Assembly: GCA_034180005.1 (NCBI GenBank)
Contig: JAXFPC010000029.1
Location: forward strand, 1 to 64,000
Reading direction: 5' to 3'
Origin: JAXFPC01 sp034180005
Lineage (GTDB): Bacteria; Bacillota; Negativicutes; Acidaminococcales; Acidaminococcaceae
DNA length: 64,000 nt
The notes beneath the pieces are model-generated. The model worked only from the letters and a program-made list of their open reading frames with translations, was not told the origin of the DNA and did no database searches. Both the position numbers and the translations under genes were made by a program. Shown one piece after another: positions 40,864 to 49,755 of the stretch (position 1 is its first letter; each line of letters starts with the position of its first letter).

Positions 40864-42365
40864 CACATCCAACCTCCGTTCCAGCCGGCGCAAATTGCAT
40901 CGGAAGCCATCGTAGCCAACTCATAAAAATGAGGATATATGTCCGGCGCCACGCCTAAAACAACGGCGGCGACAGTTGTTATACAGATGGGTATCACCAT
41001 GCAATAACTGAGAGCGCCGAACTCGGCAATTTCATGAGGATCTTTGCCGAAATACGCCATCTTCACGATAGGCAGGAGATAAGCGGCGGCCAAAAGCGCG
41101 CTGGCTACCCACACTACCACGTACAAAGGCTTGCCGGACTGCAAAGCTCCCAGCGCCAGATTCCACTTGCTGACAAAACCTACGATGAAAGGCATCCCCG
41201 CGATTCCCAACGAAGAAATTGTAAAACAAGCCATGGTTATGGGCAACTTTCCGGCAATGCCGTGCAGTTGGCTGATATTGTTTCTGTGCGTTCTGGCTAT
41301 GATCAGACCGGCGCACATAAAGAGCGTTATTTTCATCACGGCGTGCGCCACAAGGTGCAGATACGCTCCTTTAATACTCAGCGGCGAAAGCAGCGCCGCT
41401 CCCAAAACTATGTAGGAAAGCTGACCGATCGTGGAGAAAGCCAGTCGCCGTTTCAAGTGATCCTGGCGCAGCGCGATCATGGAAGAAACGATTATGCTTG
41501 CCGCCGCGGCCCACGCCAGCACGTCCACAATCCCCAGTTCCGACAAAAGCTTGGGGCCGAAAACAAAACCGATGATCCGCAGAACGCTGAACACGCCGGT
41601 CTTAACGACAGCTACGGCATGCAGCAGAGCGCTGACAGGCGTAGGCGCGATCATCGCTGCCGGAAGCCAACCGTGCAGAGGCATCACCGCCGCCTTTACG
41701 GAACCCGCGAGAATCATCAACACGAATATGGCCTGCAAAACCCAACGCGGCGCCATATCCATGCTCAAAAATCCGCCGGCGTTGAAACTCATCGTTCCGG
41801 AGATGCAATAGACCGCAACGACTCCGGCCAGGAAAAGCTGACCGGAAATCAAGGTATAGATCAAATATTTACGACTTGCCAGCAAGGCTTCTTTGTTGCG
41901 CTTGTGCAGCACCAACGGATAACTTGCCATGGTCAGGATTTCGTAGAAGATAAAGAAAGTCAGCAGATTCTCTGCCATGGCAATTCCCATGACGGCGCTC
42001 ATGCAAATCGCAAAAGCTGAAAAATATCCTGTTTGCTCGCTCTCGTTATGACAGCGCATATATCCTATGGAGTAAAAATTTATAGGTACCCAGAGCATCG
42101 AAGCCAAGACGGCGAAAACCATACCTGCCGGATCGGTTCGCAAAGTCAGGCCGACGGTGTCCGTAATATTGCAGAGCGTGTACACATACTGGTCACCCCG
42201 CAATACGGCAGGAAGCATGGACAGGATTATGCCGAATTTGGCAACTGAAGCCAAAACGCTCCACGTTTCGCGCAGGTTCGGCCATCTGCGGCAAAAAGCT
42301 ATCAACACGGCTGCGAAAAAAGATATTCCCACCGCCAAAAATGGTCTGCAATCTACGACAGTCAT
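40863..42365 (-). CDS. MrpD/NuoM-like proton-conducting subunit (second copy)
   Basis: A 500-residue inner-membrane protein with about fourteen hydrophobic segments. Family motifs are FFIFYEILTMASYPLVLHKR (conserved Glu of helix 5), LAGSVKAAVMPLHGWLPAAM (conserved Lys of helix 7) and LKRRLAFSTIGQLSYIVLG. It overlaps mrpD by 4 bp and the small gene by 1 bp. It resembles the neighbouring mrpD product enough to be a paralogue. It adds a second putative ion channel to the complex. Confidence 0.9.
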   Translation of the reverse strand: MTVVDCRPFLAVGISFFAAVLIAFCRRWPNLRETWSVLASVAKFGIILSMLPAVLRGDQYVYTLCNITDTVGLTLRTDPAGMVFAVLASMLWVPINFYSIGYMRCHNESEQTGYFSAFAICMSAVMGIAMAENLLTFFIFYEILTMASYPLVLHKRNKEALLASRKYLIYTLISGQLFLAGVVAVYCISGTMSFNAGGFLSMDMAPRWVLQAIFVLMILAGSVKAAVMPLHGWLPAAMIAPTPVSALLHAVAVVKTGVFSVLRIIGFVFGPKLLSELGIVDVLAWAAAASIIVSSMIALRQDHLKRRLAFSTIGQLSYIVLGAALLSPLSIKGAYLHLVAHAVMKITLFMCAGLIIARTHRNNISQLHGIAGKLPITMACFTISSLGIAGMPFIVGFVSKWNLALGALQSGKPLYVVVWVASALLAAAYLLPIVKMAYFGKDPHEIAEFGALSYCMVIPICITTVAAVVLGVAPDIYPHFYELATMASDAICAGWNGGWM

Positions 42366-43855
42366 CTTAGAAACACCTCCGGCAGCCCCATTTTAATAAT
42401 TTCGGCAACTATATCGACGCTGTAAAAGCCGAGAGCTACCACGGCGATACCTCCCACCATGATCGGCAGCACCATCTCAAGCGGCAAGCCGAGCTTGCCT
42501 TTGTGCGGATGCACTTCGCTGAGCGAAGCCTCACGCTGAATAAACATCTGCTCTATGATGCGGAAAAAATATATGGCGTTTAGCAAACTGCTGACAACCA
42601 GCACGGCGATATAAAAATACTGCGCGCCGGTATAAGCTCCCAGCAGCAGATACCATTTGCTGAAAAAGCCGGCTGTCGGCGGCAAACCGATCATGGAGAG
42701 AGCTGCCAACGTCACGGTGATCGTGCTGATAGTCAATTTTTTATTCATACCGCCGAGCCTGTACAGATTAACTTCACCGAAACGGTACTCTATGCCGCCG
42801 ATGACGAGGAACAGCGCGCTCTTCATGAACGCGTGATTGACGATGTGCAAAACGGCTCCGATGAAGCCATACATATTGCCCATAGCCAGCCCGATGGCGA
42901 TATAACCAATCTGCGCCACGCTGGAGTACGCTAGCATACGCCGAAAATCATATTGGGCCAGCGCCATGATCGAACCGATCAGGATGCCGGCTATACCCAT
43001 AATGCCAAGAATATTCAGAGCGCTTTCCACCACCAGGTTGTCCACTTTGAACACGTAGTACAAAAATCTGATCAAAGCGTAGGACGGCGCTTTACTCATA
43101 ACGCCGGCGATAAATGCCGCGGCGCCCGGGTGCGCGAAAGTATATGCATCGGGCTGCCAGCCGTGCAGCGGAAACAGCGCCATTTTTATGCCGAGACCTA
43201 TAATAAAGCAGGCCACTGCCAACGCGAACAGCGGAGAATTTAAATGACCGCCGATGCGCATGGCCATATCCGCCATGTTCAAAGTTCCAGTCAAAGCGTA
43301 AAGATAAGCGACACCGAGCAGATAAAGCGACGCGCCGATCGTTCCTATGAGCAGATAACGAAAAGCGGCCAGCATCGATTTTTTGCCGCCCATAGCAATC
43401 AGTCCGTAACCTGCAAGCGACATGATCTCAAGAAAAACGTACAGATTGAAAACGTCTCCCGTGGCAATCATACCGCACAAGCCGACAGTAAGAAGTCCGA
43501 ACAGAGTATAATAACCGCCTATATGCAGCCAATCCTCTTCTTTGACGAAAGGTCTGCTGTATATGGAAACCATAAGCGAGATAAAAGTCACCACCACCAG
43601 CAAAATGCTGTTGATGGGGTCAAGAGAAAACTCGATGCCTATAGGAGGCGCCCAGCCGCCAAACCAATAATGAACAGCTTCGCCTTTGGCAGCCAGCACT
43701 CTTTGAAGCATATGCACGGCGCAGGTGAAAGATCCGAAAATAGAAGCTATCACCATCCACGAGCCGAGATTTTTGCTGATACGGCTGAACAGCAAACATA
43801 ACAGCGCCGCCGTCAGCGGCAAAAGGACGATGAGTACGGGAGCATGCTGGCTCAT
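42362..43855 (-). CDS. mrpD: Mrp-type antiporter subunit D
   Basis: A 497-residue inner-membrane protein of the ND2/ND4/ND5 family. It shows NLYVFLEIMSLAGYGLIAMG (conserved Glu), GLGIKMALFPLHGWQPDAYT (conserved Lys and HGW motif) and DFRRMLAYSSVAQIGYIAIG. The gene order mrpB-mrpC-mrpD and 4-bp overlap with mrpC match standard Mrp operons, so this is the canonical D subunit. Mrp complexes exchange Na+ for H+; in Mbh-type complexes the same module is driven by ferredoxin-linked redox subunits, which are not seen here. Confidence 0.92.
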   Translation of the reverse strand: MSQHAPVLIVLLPLTAALLCLLFSRISKNLGSWMVIASIFGSFTCAVHMLQRVLAAKGEAVHYWFGGWAPPIGIEFSLDPINSILLVVVTFISLMVSIYSRPFVKEEDWLHIGGYYTLFGLLTVGLCGMIATGDVFNLYVFLEIMSLAGYGLIAMGGKKSMLAAFRYLLIGTIGASLYLLGVAYLYALTGTLNMADMAMRIGGHLNSPLFALAVACFIIGLGIKMALFPLHGWQPDAYTFAHPGAAAFIAGVMSKAPSYALIRFLYYVFKVDNLVVESALNILGIMGIAGILIGSIMALAQYDFRRMLAYSSVAQIGYIAIGLAMGNMYGFIGAVLHIVNHAFMKSALFLVIGGIEYRFGEVNLYRLGGMNKKLTISTITVTLAALSMIGLPPTAGFFSKWYLLLGAYTGAQYFYIAVLVVSSLLNAIYFFRIIEQMFIQREASLSEVHPHKGKLGLPLEMVLPIMVGGIAVVALGFYSVDIVAEIIKMGLPEVFLR

Positions 43856-44229
43856 TTGCTGGCCCTCCTCAGTACTTCGACCTCTTCAACGGAACCGAAA
43901 ATTTCCTTTATACGCATCAGCAGAGCAATAGCGACTCCCGTCGTGCCCAAACTTACAACGATGGCAGTCAGCATGAGACCGTGAGGCAAAGGATTAATAT
44001 ATGCGTCGGGGTCGGCGGTAATACCGTCAAGAATGGGTATCATGCCGCCTTCCTTTTGCGCCAGGCACAGATAGAAAAAGATGACCGCCACCTGCATCAC
44101 GTTCATAGCCATCAATTTTTTCATGTAATTTTTGCTGAGAACCATGCCGTAGACACCCAGGAAGAAAAGTATCATCACCAGGGAATAGATGCCTTTGGTC
44201 CGTAAAAAATCATTGAATACTTCCACCAT
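43852..44229 (-). CDS. mrpC: Mrp-type antiporter subunit C (NuoK-like)
   Basis: A 125-residue three-helix membrane protein. It matches NuoK/MrpC by length and by the segments YGMVLSKNYMKKLMAMNVMQ and HGLMLTAIVVSLGTTGVAIA. It overlaps mrpD by 4 bp and mrpB by 20 bp. As in complex I it would sit between the B-type and D-type subunits and carry conserved residues of the ion path. The acidic/basic C-terminus (FGSVEEVEVLRRASK) is cytoplasmic. Confidence 0.92.
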   Translation of the reverse strand: MVEVFNDFLRTKGIYSLVMILFFLGVYGMVLSKNYMKKLMAMNVMQVAVIFFYLCLAQKEGGMIPILDGITADPDAYINPLPHGLMLTAIVVSLGTTGVAIALLMRIKEIFGSVEEVEVLRRASK

Positions 44230-44662
44230 CTTCCCCCCTTTTAACGATTGCGTCCAACAAATTGATAATGGTCATCATTACACACATGGTGATACCGATT
44301 TCTATCATGAAGATCGCCAAAGCGTGCATCTCATGCGCCGGTTCCATTTTAAACGGCAGAAAATTGTAGTCCAAAAAGAATTTGGCTCCGCCGAAAAGCG
44401 TCAGCCAGCCCGTGAAAGCATAGATGAATGTTCCCACTCCGGCCAAAATCAAAGCGTGCTCTCCCAGGATATTGAATTTTGTTTCAAATCCCAGAATAAG
44501 ACGCGCCAAAAGAATCCCCACCGACAACAACGCTCCGGCCTGGAACCCTCCTCCCGGAGAAAATTCTCCCAGGCAAAGCACATATATGCCGTAAACTATG
44601 GTAAAGGGAACTAAAATTCTGAAGGCAACATTTAAAATAACACCGCCGAAGGGTTCCTTCAT
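44210..44662 (-). CDS. mrpB: Mrp-type antiporter subunit B (MnhB domain)
   Basis: A 150-residue protein with four membrane segments. The MnhB domain is shown by FRILVPFTIVYGIYVLCLGE followed by FSPGGGFQAGALLSVGILLA, and GVGTFIYAFTGWLTLFGG. MrpB is essential for the antiporter assembly. It overlaps the MbhE-like gene by 4 bp. Length and motifs are normal for the family. Confidence 0.93.
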   Translation of the reverse strand: MKEPFGGVILNVAFRILVPFTIVYGIYVLCLGEFSPGGGFQAGALLSVGILLARLILGFETKFNILGEHALILAGVGTFIYAFTGWLTLFGGAKFFLDYNFLPFKMEPAHEMHALAIFMIEIGITMCVMMTIINLLDAIVKRGEDGGSIQ

Positions 44663-44985
44663 TTGATTACCTCCCCTTCCTCAGCATCTTCCGCTTCTTC
44701 CTCGGGGCGTCTGCCTACCGGATTTCCCGAAAGCACCAGCATGGTGGTAACTCCGGCTAAAAACATCACTGTTGTTTCCCACATGGTATCAAAGCCCCTG
44801 TAGTCGATGATCACTCCCGTAACAATGTTGGGCGAACCCGTGTCCTCGACGCTGCGGGAAATATATGTAGGCGTCACATGACGATGCGGCGCCGCGCCGA
44901 CATCGCCAATCTCCGGCAAATAAGTCACGAAAGAACAAAACATACCCGTTATAACAGCCAGCAGAACTGCCACCAATCCGCGCAT
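44659..44985 (-). CDS. MbhE-like subunit (part of a split MrpA C-terminus)
   Basis: A 108-residue protein with two membrane segments. The diagnostic stretch is VTPTYISRSVEDTGSPNIVT, then DYRGFDTMWETTVMFLAG, seen at the C-terminus of MrpA and in MbhE. The acidic tail EEEAEDAEEGEVIK is cytoplasmic. In standard Mrp operons this is fused to MrpA; here it is a separate gene, as in archaeal Mbh modules. It joins the neighbouring DUF4040 gene by a 1-bp overlap. Confidence 0.87.
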   Translation of the reverse strand: MRGLVAVLLAVITGMFCSFVTYLPEIGDVGAAPHRHVTPTYISRSVEDTGSPNIVTGVIIDYRGFDTMWETTVMFLAGVTTMLVLSGNPVGRRPEEEAEDAEEGEVIK

Positions 44986-45227
44986 TACTTACACCACCTG
45001 TCAATCTTTTTAAGAGAAGCAACAAAAAATACGGTGGATATCGTTCCTATAACAGCCTCCGTAAAAGCTACGTCAGGAGCGCCCATCATCAAATAAAGCA
45101 GCACGGCACAAAAACTGAACGCGCTATATATAACGGCGGCGCTGAGGATATCTTTGCAAAAAATGACAGCGCAGGTTATCAGAATCAGAAAAACCAGCAG
45201 CACCGCTTCAATCGTGTAAATCTGCAT
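44985..45227 (-). CDS. DUF4040/MbhD-like subunit (part of a split MrpA C-terminus)
   Basis: An 80-residue three-helix protein. The motif YLMMGAPDVAFTEAVIGTIS is characteristic of the DUF4040 domain, found in MbhD and near the MrpA C-terminus; it resembles NuoJ helix 3. It overlaps mrpG by 20 bp and the MbhE-like gene by 1 bp. Together with 44659 it supplies the parts that MrpA would normally carry. Confidence 0.88.
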   Translation of the reverse strand: MQIYTIEAVLLVFLILITCAVIFCKDILSAAVIYSAFSFCAVLLYLMMGAPDVAFTEAVIGTISTVFFVASLKKIDRWCK

Positions 45228-45564
45228 CTTTTGCTTCCTCCTCTTCCAAATCTTGACGCGTCCAGACCTTGTGTCCGGATTTATACGCCGCCTTGCTTAA
45301 AATATGCGAACCGATAGGATTGGCCAAAAAAACGAACAGAAAAACGAAAGCCATCTTGGCAGACGTCAGCGTCCATCCCTCATAAATCATAAGCCCGATA
45401 AAAGAAAGCATGCAACCCAGCGTTTCACTGTTGCCGGAAGCGTGGATGCGGCAGTAAAAATCCGGCAGACGCAGCATACCGATGGCGGAAGCAAGAAAAA
45501 ATACCGCTCCGCCAAGCATGAACAGAGCTGCTGCCAACTCGCGGAGAGTGATATCGAAAATCAT
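45208..45564 (-). CDS. mrpG: Mrp-type antiporter subunit G
   Basis: A 118-residue three-helix membrane protein. MrpG/MnhG motifs are FFLASAIGMLRLPDFYCRIH, ASGNSETLGCMLSFIGLMIY and FVFLANPIGSHILSKAAYKS. It overlaps mrpF by 4 bp and the DUF4040 gene by 20 bp. The C-terminal tail is charged. Assignment is secure by motif and position. Confidence 0.93.
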   Translation of the reverse strand: MIFDITLRELAAALFMLGGAVFFLASAIGMLRLPDFYCRIHASGNSETLGCMLSFIGLMIYEGWTLTSAKMAFVFLFVFLANPIGSHILSKAAYKSGHKVWTRQDLEEEEAKDADLHD

Positions 45565-45824
45565 AAATTTTTCCCTCCCAAGTATTTGGCTATAACCACG
45601 GAACCGACAAAACCTAAGAAAGCATAAGAAATGGCAATATCGACGTACATATCCGGTCGCTTGTCCAAATATCCGAACAGCACGAGCAAAAGAATCGTAT
45701 CCGCTCCTATAACTCCCAAGCCGTTCATTCTGTCATAAACCGTGGGACCCAAAAATACTCTTTGCAGCATCATTCCTATTACAAGAAGAATGGCAACCAT
45801 CAGAATCATGAAAACAATATTCAT
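45561..45824 (-). CDS. mrpF: Mrp-type antiporter subunit F
   Basis: An 87-residue three-helix membrane protein. It shows QRVFLGPTVYDRMNGLGVIG and DKRPDMYVDIAISYAFLGF, the MrpF/MnhF hallmarks. It overlaps mrpE and mrpG by 4 bp each. Family members also act as bile-salt or cholate efflux parts in some bacteria, which may matter if the host is a gut organism. That last point is inference. Confidence 0.93.
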   Translation of the reverse strand: MNIVFMILMVAILLVIGMMLQRVFLGPTVYDRMNGLGVIGADTILLLVLFGYLDKRPDMYVDIAISYAFLGFVGSVVIAKYLGGKNL

Positions 45825-46399
45825 TCCGCTGCTCCTTCCACCACAGAAAACTCATACGTTTCTCCGAAAAGCTCAGCCACTTTTTTCTGCATGCCGCCGT
45901 CCAAAACGCCTGCGGCCGCGCCTACCGTAAGGGCGTGAATTTCAAAAAGCCCCTCGTCCGTAACGTTTATCGTCACGGTTCCCGGCGTCAGCGTGATTGA
46001 ATTTGCCAACGCCACTTCCGCCATCGGATTGTCCGTGCGAAACCGAAAGCGTACCACTTTGGGATCTATGTCCAGCCTTTCGCTTGCAGTTGCCAGCATG
46101 ACATCCAGATTGGCCAGCACCAGCTGCCACATAAGCCACGCAAAATACCGCAACAATTTATGCGGCCACACGCCGAAAACAAAATATTTTTTCGCTCCCG
46201 ACCTGCCGCGCACGAGCAGTAACGGATAAGTTATCCATGCGGCAGCCATACTGGTAAGCAAACCGTAAATAATAAATTTCGCGTCCGTCCTGCCGGAGAG
46301 AATCAGCCAAAATACAAAAAGGAGAATAAACATGCCGGCTAAATGCACTACTGACGAACCGACAATTCTTTCATCCCGCAATACTCCTGGTTTAGCCAC
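45821..46399 (-). CDS. mrpE: Mrp-type antiporter subunit E
   Basis: A 192-residue protein with two or three N-terminal membrane segments and a cytoplasmic C-terminus. The motif NSITLTPGTVTINVTDEGLF with EIHAL is the MrpE signature. GTG 46399 (MAKPGVLRDERI) is chosen since AAGGGTGG lies 6 bases upstream; a GTG at 46423 has poorer spacing. It is first in the operon, ahead of F and G. The upstream 160 bases hold a nested inverted repeat. Confidence 0.9.
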   Translation of the reverse strand: MAKPGVLRDERIVGSSVVHLAGMFILLFVFWLILSGRTDAKFIIYGLLTSMAAAWITYPLLLVRGRSGAKKYFVFGVWPHKLLRYFAWLMWQLVLANLDVMLATASERLDIDPKVVRFRFRTDNPMAEVALANSITLTPGTVTINVTDEGLFEIHALTVGAAAGVLDGGMQKKVAELFGETYEFSVVEGAAE

Positions 46400-46471
46400 A
46401 TTTACCACCCTTCTCAAAACCACTGTCGAAAATTCGCATTACAACGGCGAGTCCTTTCAAATTAACCTATC

Positions 46472-46500
46472 TTTGAGAATTTTGACAAAAGTATCTCAAA
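46472..46500. promoter_or_regulatory. Nested inverted repeat upstream of the Mrp-type operon
   Basis: TTTGAGA (46472-46478) and TCTCAAA (46494-46500) flank an inner palindrome TTTTGACAAAA (46480-46490). Its position 75-100 bases before mrpE fits an operator, though it could also be a weak hairpin. Confidence 0.45.
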
Positions 46501-46561
46501 ATCCTGCTTAAAGTTAAACTGTTTATCCGCATCAACTTGCCGCGCTCGTTACCGACCGCGG

Positions 46562-47365
46562 TCAGCGCTGCAAAGAAATCTCCCGAAAATCACAAGCAAT
46601 ACCCGGCATCATTGCGGATGTCAAACGTTTTACTCGCTCCACATCGGCCGTACAGCATACGGTAACACTGCCGGCGCAAGCGTCCGTCGCCAAATCTTTC
46701 ACCGCCAGGACAGCTGCCGCCTTGTCCGCAGTTTCTTCCGCCGGATCTATAACGGCAACGCCTTCAAGCGCAGCTTCTATCTCCGCCCTGATGAACGGAT
46801 AATGGGTGCAGCCCAGAAGCAGCGCTTCAGCTCCGAAGGCTTTGATTTGCTCCGCATATTCCGCTACGGCCGCGCGCATTTCCGGAGACGCGAAGCGCTC
46901 CCCTTCTATCAACGGCACATACTTCGGACAAGCTACTGCCAAAAACTTCGCCGCGGGATCCTCAGCCAAAACGGCCTGCTCGTGAGCACCCGTCCCCACA
47001 GTAAAAGCGGTGGCAAAAACGGCTACCCTTTTACGCTTGCCTTCCGCCAGCAGAAGCTTCGCCCCCTTGGACATGCCCACAAGAGGAAACGGATGCTCTC
47101 TTTGCAGAGATTCTATGCCCAGCATGGTTAAAGTATTGCAGGCGATAACCGCCAGCTTGACATTTTGCCGTTCCAGCCACAGCAGCATCTCTTCCACAAA
47201 GGCTCTGATCTCTGCCTCACTGCGCGAGCCGTAAGGCGTCCGCGCCGTATCGCCCAAATAAAGAAAATTCTCCCGGGGCAGCCGTTCCCTCAGGCATTTG
47301 AGAACGGACAATCCTCCGACGCCTGAATCTATTACTCCTATCGGTGCGCTATTACCCGCTTGCAA
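46562..47365 (-). CDS. murI: Glutamate racemase
   Basis: A 267-residue cytoplasmic cofactor-free racemase that makes D-glutamate for peptidoglycan. The family start is GVIDSGVGGLSVLKCL (near residue 9), the first catalytic cysteine is in VIACNTLTML (near 76) and the second in LLGCTHYPFIRAEIE (near 186). YLGDTARTPYGSRS is the conserved substrate loop. Length is normal. It stands apart from the Mrp-type operon and the SDR gene. Confidence 0.95.
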   Translation of the reverse strand: MQAGNSAPIGVIDSGVGGLSVLKCLRERLPRENFLYLGDTARTPYGSRSEAEIRAFVEEMLLWLERQNVKLAVIACNTLTMLGIESLQREHPFPLVGMSKGAKLLLAEGKRKRVAVFATAFTVGTGAHEQAVLAEDPAAKFLAVACPKYVPLIEGERFASPEMRAAVAEYAEQIKAFGAEALLLGCTHYPFIRAEIEAALEGVAVIDPAEETADKAAAVLAVKDLATDACAGSVTVCCTADVERVKRLTSAMMPGIACDFREISLQR

Positions 47366-47445
47366 AATTTCACCTCATATTCAGATAGTGTATCAATATT
47401 TTTCAACTTATGAACAATTATAGCACTTTCGGCGGCGCAAGCCAA

Positions 47446-47468
47446 CAAAAAGCCTCTTTGCAGGCTCG
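47446..47468 (-). terminator. Terminator of the SDR/two-component transcript
   Basis: AGCCT (47451-47455) pairs with AGGCT (47462-47466); on the minus strand TTTTTG follows the stem. The stem is short, so efficiency is uncertain. Confidence 0.55.
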
Positions 47469-47485
47469 CGAAAAAATGCCGCTCA

Positions 47486-48250
47486 TCATGCCGTAAGACC
47501 GCCGTCAACGGTTATGATACTGCCGGTCATAAAGCTGTTGGCCGGAGAAACTGCGGAACAGATCATATGCGCAATTTCCTCCGCCTCCCCTATACGTCCC
47601 AGAGGATAAACGGCAGCCATATCAGCCAAAGTATAACCTCCGTCCGCGGCGGTCAGCTGCCTGCGGACCAAAGGCGTATCAACGTCTGCCGGACAAACGC
47701 AGTTAACTCTTATGTGCGGAGCCAGATCCAGCGCCAAAGCTTTCGTCCACGCCACCACTGCTCCTTTGGCGGCGCAGTACACGGGACAGCCGTAATTGCC
47801 GCTCACAGCCGCGTCCGAAGCTACGTTGACGATGCAACCTCGTTCCATGTAACGCTTCACAGCCTTTGTCAGCAAGACCGTTCCTCGCACGTTTGTATCC
47901 ATCAGCTCATCGTAAACGGCTTCCGTAATATTTTCCAAACGCTGTTCTTCGTAAACTCCCGCGCTGTTGATCAAAATATCTATCGTTCCGGACGCGGCGG
48001 CAATCCGCGCCGCAGCTTCTTCGCAAGAGGCTGAGCTGCGAACATCGCAACAAATGTAAGTCACGGCGGCGCCGGAATTTTTTTGCAAAGCTGTCACCGC
48101 CGCCTGCCCTCGCTCCAAGGAACGTCCTAAAAGGTAAACCGTCGCTCCGTCATGAAGAAGCTTGGCCGCCGCGGCTAAACCTATTCCCGATGTTCCGCCG
48201 CTGATGACCGCCGTCATCTTTCCGCAGCCGTAATTTATCACGCTGTTCAT
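47486..48250 (-). CDS. Short-chain dehydrogenase/reductase
   Basis: A 254-residue cytoplasmic NAD(P)-dependent oxidoreductase. The cofactor loop is VISGGTSGIGLAAAAKLL, the structural motif NSAG follows, and the catalytic tetrad includes NVASDAAVSGNYGCPVYCAA with the Tyr-x3-Lys (YCAAKGAV). The C-terminus MTGSIITVDGGLTA is typical of classical SDRs. GGAGGAAG precedes ATG 48250, which overlaps the histidine kinase stop by 4 bp, so it is expressed with the two-component system. Its substrate is unknown. Such coupling to a sensor kinase is uncommon. Confidence 0.9.
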   Translation of the reverse strand: MNSVINYGCGKMTAVISGGTSGIGLAAAAKLLHDGATVYLLGRSLERGQAAVTALQKNSGAAVTYICCDVRSSASCEEAAARIAAASGTIDILINSAGVYEEQRLENITEAVYDELMDTNVRGTVLLTKAVKRYMERGCIVNVASDAAVSGNYGCPVYCAAKGAVVAWTKALALDLAPHIRVNCVCPADVDTPLVRRQLTAADGGYTLADMAAVYPLGRIGEAEEIAHMICSAVSPANSFMTGSIITVDGGLTA

Positions 48251-49755
48251 TCCGCTTCCTCCTTCACCGCAGCCGGCAAAGTCAGCTCCACACTCGTCCC
48301 GACTCCCGGAGCGCTGCTTATCGCCAACGCGATTCCGTGCCTTTCGGCAATCTGTTTCGCTATCGCCAGACCTAAACCGCTGCCGTTTTTATTCTGTTCG
48401 TTGCGCGTCTTATAAAAACGATCGCAGGCGTGCAGCGCCTCTTCCGGCTCCATGCCGCAGCCGTGATCTTTAATGACAAGTTTATCTCCGTCGAAAGAAA
48501 TCTCTATCTCTGCTCCGTCGGCGGAAAATTTCACCGCATTATCCAAAAAGATCAGCAGCATCTGTCTGAGCCGCACATAATCTCCCCGGAGCATATACTC
48601 TATACCGCTGTAGTCGGTCGTAATACCGATATTTTTAGCAGCTGCCAGCTGCCTGCCGCTTCTGATCGCATTTTGCAGCACGTCGTAAAAATTAAGCAAT
48701 TCTTTATCCATGGGGAAGTCCGCATTCTGCAGACGGGACAACTCCAAAAGATCGTTGATCAGACGCTGTAAAAAAAGGCTTTCCCGATGCATCTGCTCAT
48801 AAAATTCTTCCACCTGCGCTTTGTCCGCAACTACACCGTCCTTTAAAGCTTCCAGGCTGCCGCGGATAACGGTGACAGGCGTCCTCAGCTCATGAGAAAT
48901 GTTGGCGATAAATTCCTTGCGCATGCTCTCCAGCTGGCGGCTTTCTTTGTCGGCCACTTCCAATCTTTCCGCCAGCACGTCTAAAGTTTGCGCCAGCTCA
49001 CCGATCTCGTCCTCCTGCACAATATTATTGCGCGCCGAGTAATCTCTCTCCGCAAGACGTTCCGCAATCTTTTTCATTTTTCCGAGCGGTTCCGTGAAAC
49101 GCCACGATAAAATGACGCTTAAAGCAAAAGCCAACAGCAGGCCGGCCACCAGACTTATGCCCAAAATCCGCAGCGCCGACCGAGCCGCTTCCTGCAGCCC
49201 CGCCACAGGGGAATGGAGCAGGACGACAGCTTTCACCTGACCTTTGTCATCGCTGACAGGCACGCCCACCGTAAGCATGATGCCTTCCAAAAAAGAGTTA
49301 TATTCCTCAACGGCAAACTCTTTGCCCTTAAAACCTTCCTCCACCTTTTCTTTGACATGAGGCGGCAGCTTGGCGTAAGCTTCTTTCGGATCTTTCGGCA
49401 CGATATGCCCGGCGTTCTCCGCGCGCTCGCCGCGCTTGTGCTTATGACGTTCCTTAACATCCATGTTCAAACTGCGGCTGCCGTCTACCACCCACACAGT
49501 TTCCTGCGATACTTTATCCAAATAGCGGATGAATTTTCCGGACGCGCCGGACCCGCCGAAGTGTTTTTCCGTCATATCCGTATTATCGCCGAGCAACTCG
49601 GCTATCTTATGCGCGCGCAGCAACATTTCCCGCTCCTTGGTGGCAACGATATCCTTTTTGGAAACCTGATGGAACACCGCGCCCAACAGCAGCGCAAAAA
49701 CGACCAGCACTCCGGCAAAATACAGCGTGAGCCTGACGGCTATCTTATTTTTCAT
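48247..49755 (-). CDS. HAMP-containing sensor histidine kinase
   Basis: A 502-residue membrane kinase. Membrane segments lie near residues 9-29 and 190-212 and bracket a periplasmic domain of about 160 residues containing KERHKHKRGERAENAGH, a basic, histidine-bearing loop. A HAMP domain follows (FTEPLGKMKKIAERLAERDY), then HisKA with FIANISHELRTPVTVIRGS and an HATPase with DNAVKFSADG and GSGLGLAIAKQIAERHG. ATG 49755 has GAGGGTAAAGC upstream. It overlaps the response regulator by 11 bp. With the divergent Spy/CpxP-like gene it probably senses envelope stress or metals. Confidence 0.93.
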   Translation of the reverse strand: MKNKIAVRLTLYFAGVLVVFALLLGAVFHQVSKKDIVATKEREMLLRAHKIAELLGDNTDMTEKHFGGSGASGKFIRYLDKVSQETVWVVDGSRSLNMDVKERHKHKRGERAENAGHIVPKDPKEAYAKLPPHVKEKVEEGFKGKEFAVEEYNSFLEGIMLTVGVPVSDDKGQVKAVVLLHSPVAGLQEAARSALRILGISLVAGLLLAFALSVILSWRFTEPLGKMKKIAERLAERDYSARNNIVQEDEIGELAQTLDVLAERLEVADKESRQLESMRKEFIANISHELRTPVTVIRGSLEALKDGVVADKAQVEEFYEQMHRESLFLQRLINDLLELSRLQNADFPMDKELLNFYDVLQNAIRSGRQLAAAKNIGITTDYSGIEYMLRGDYVRLRQMLLIFLDNAVKFSADGAEIEISFDGDKLVIKDHGCGMEPEEALHACDRFYKTRNEQNKNGSGLGLAIAKQIAERHGIALAISSAPGVGTSVELTLPAAVKEEAE

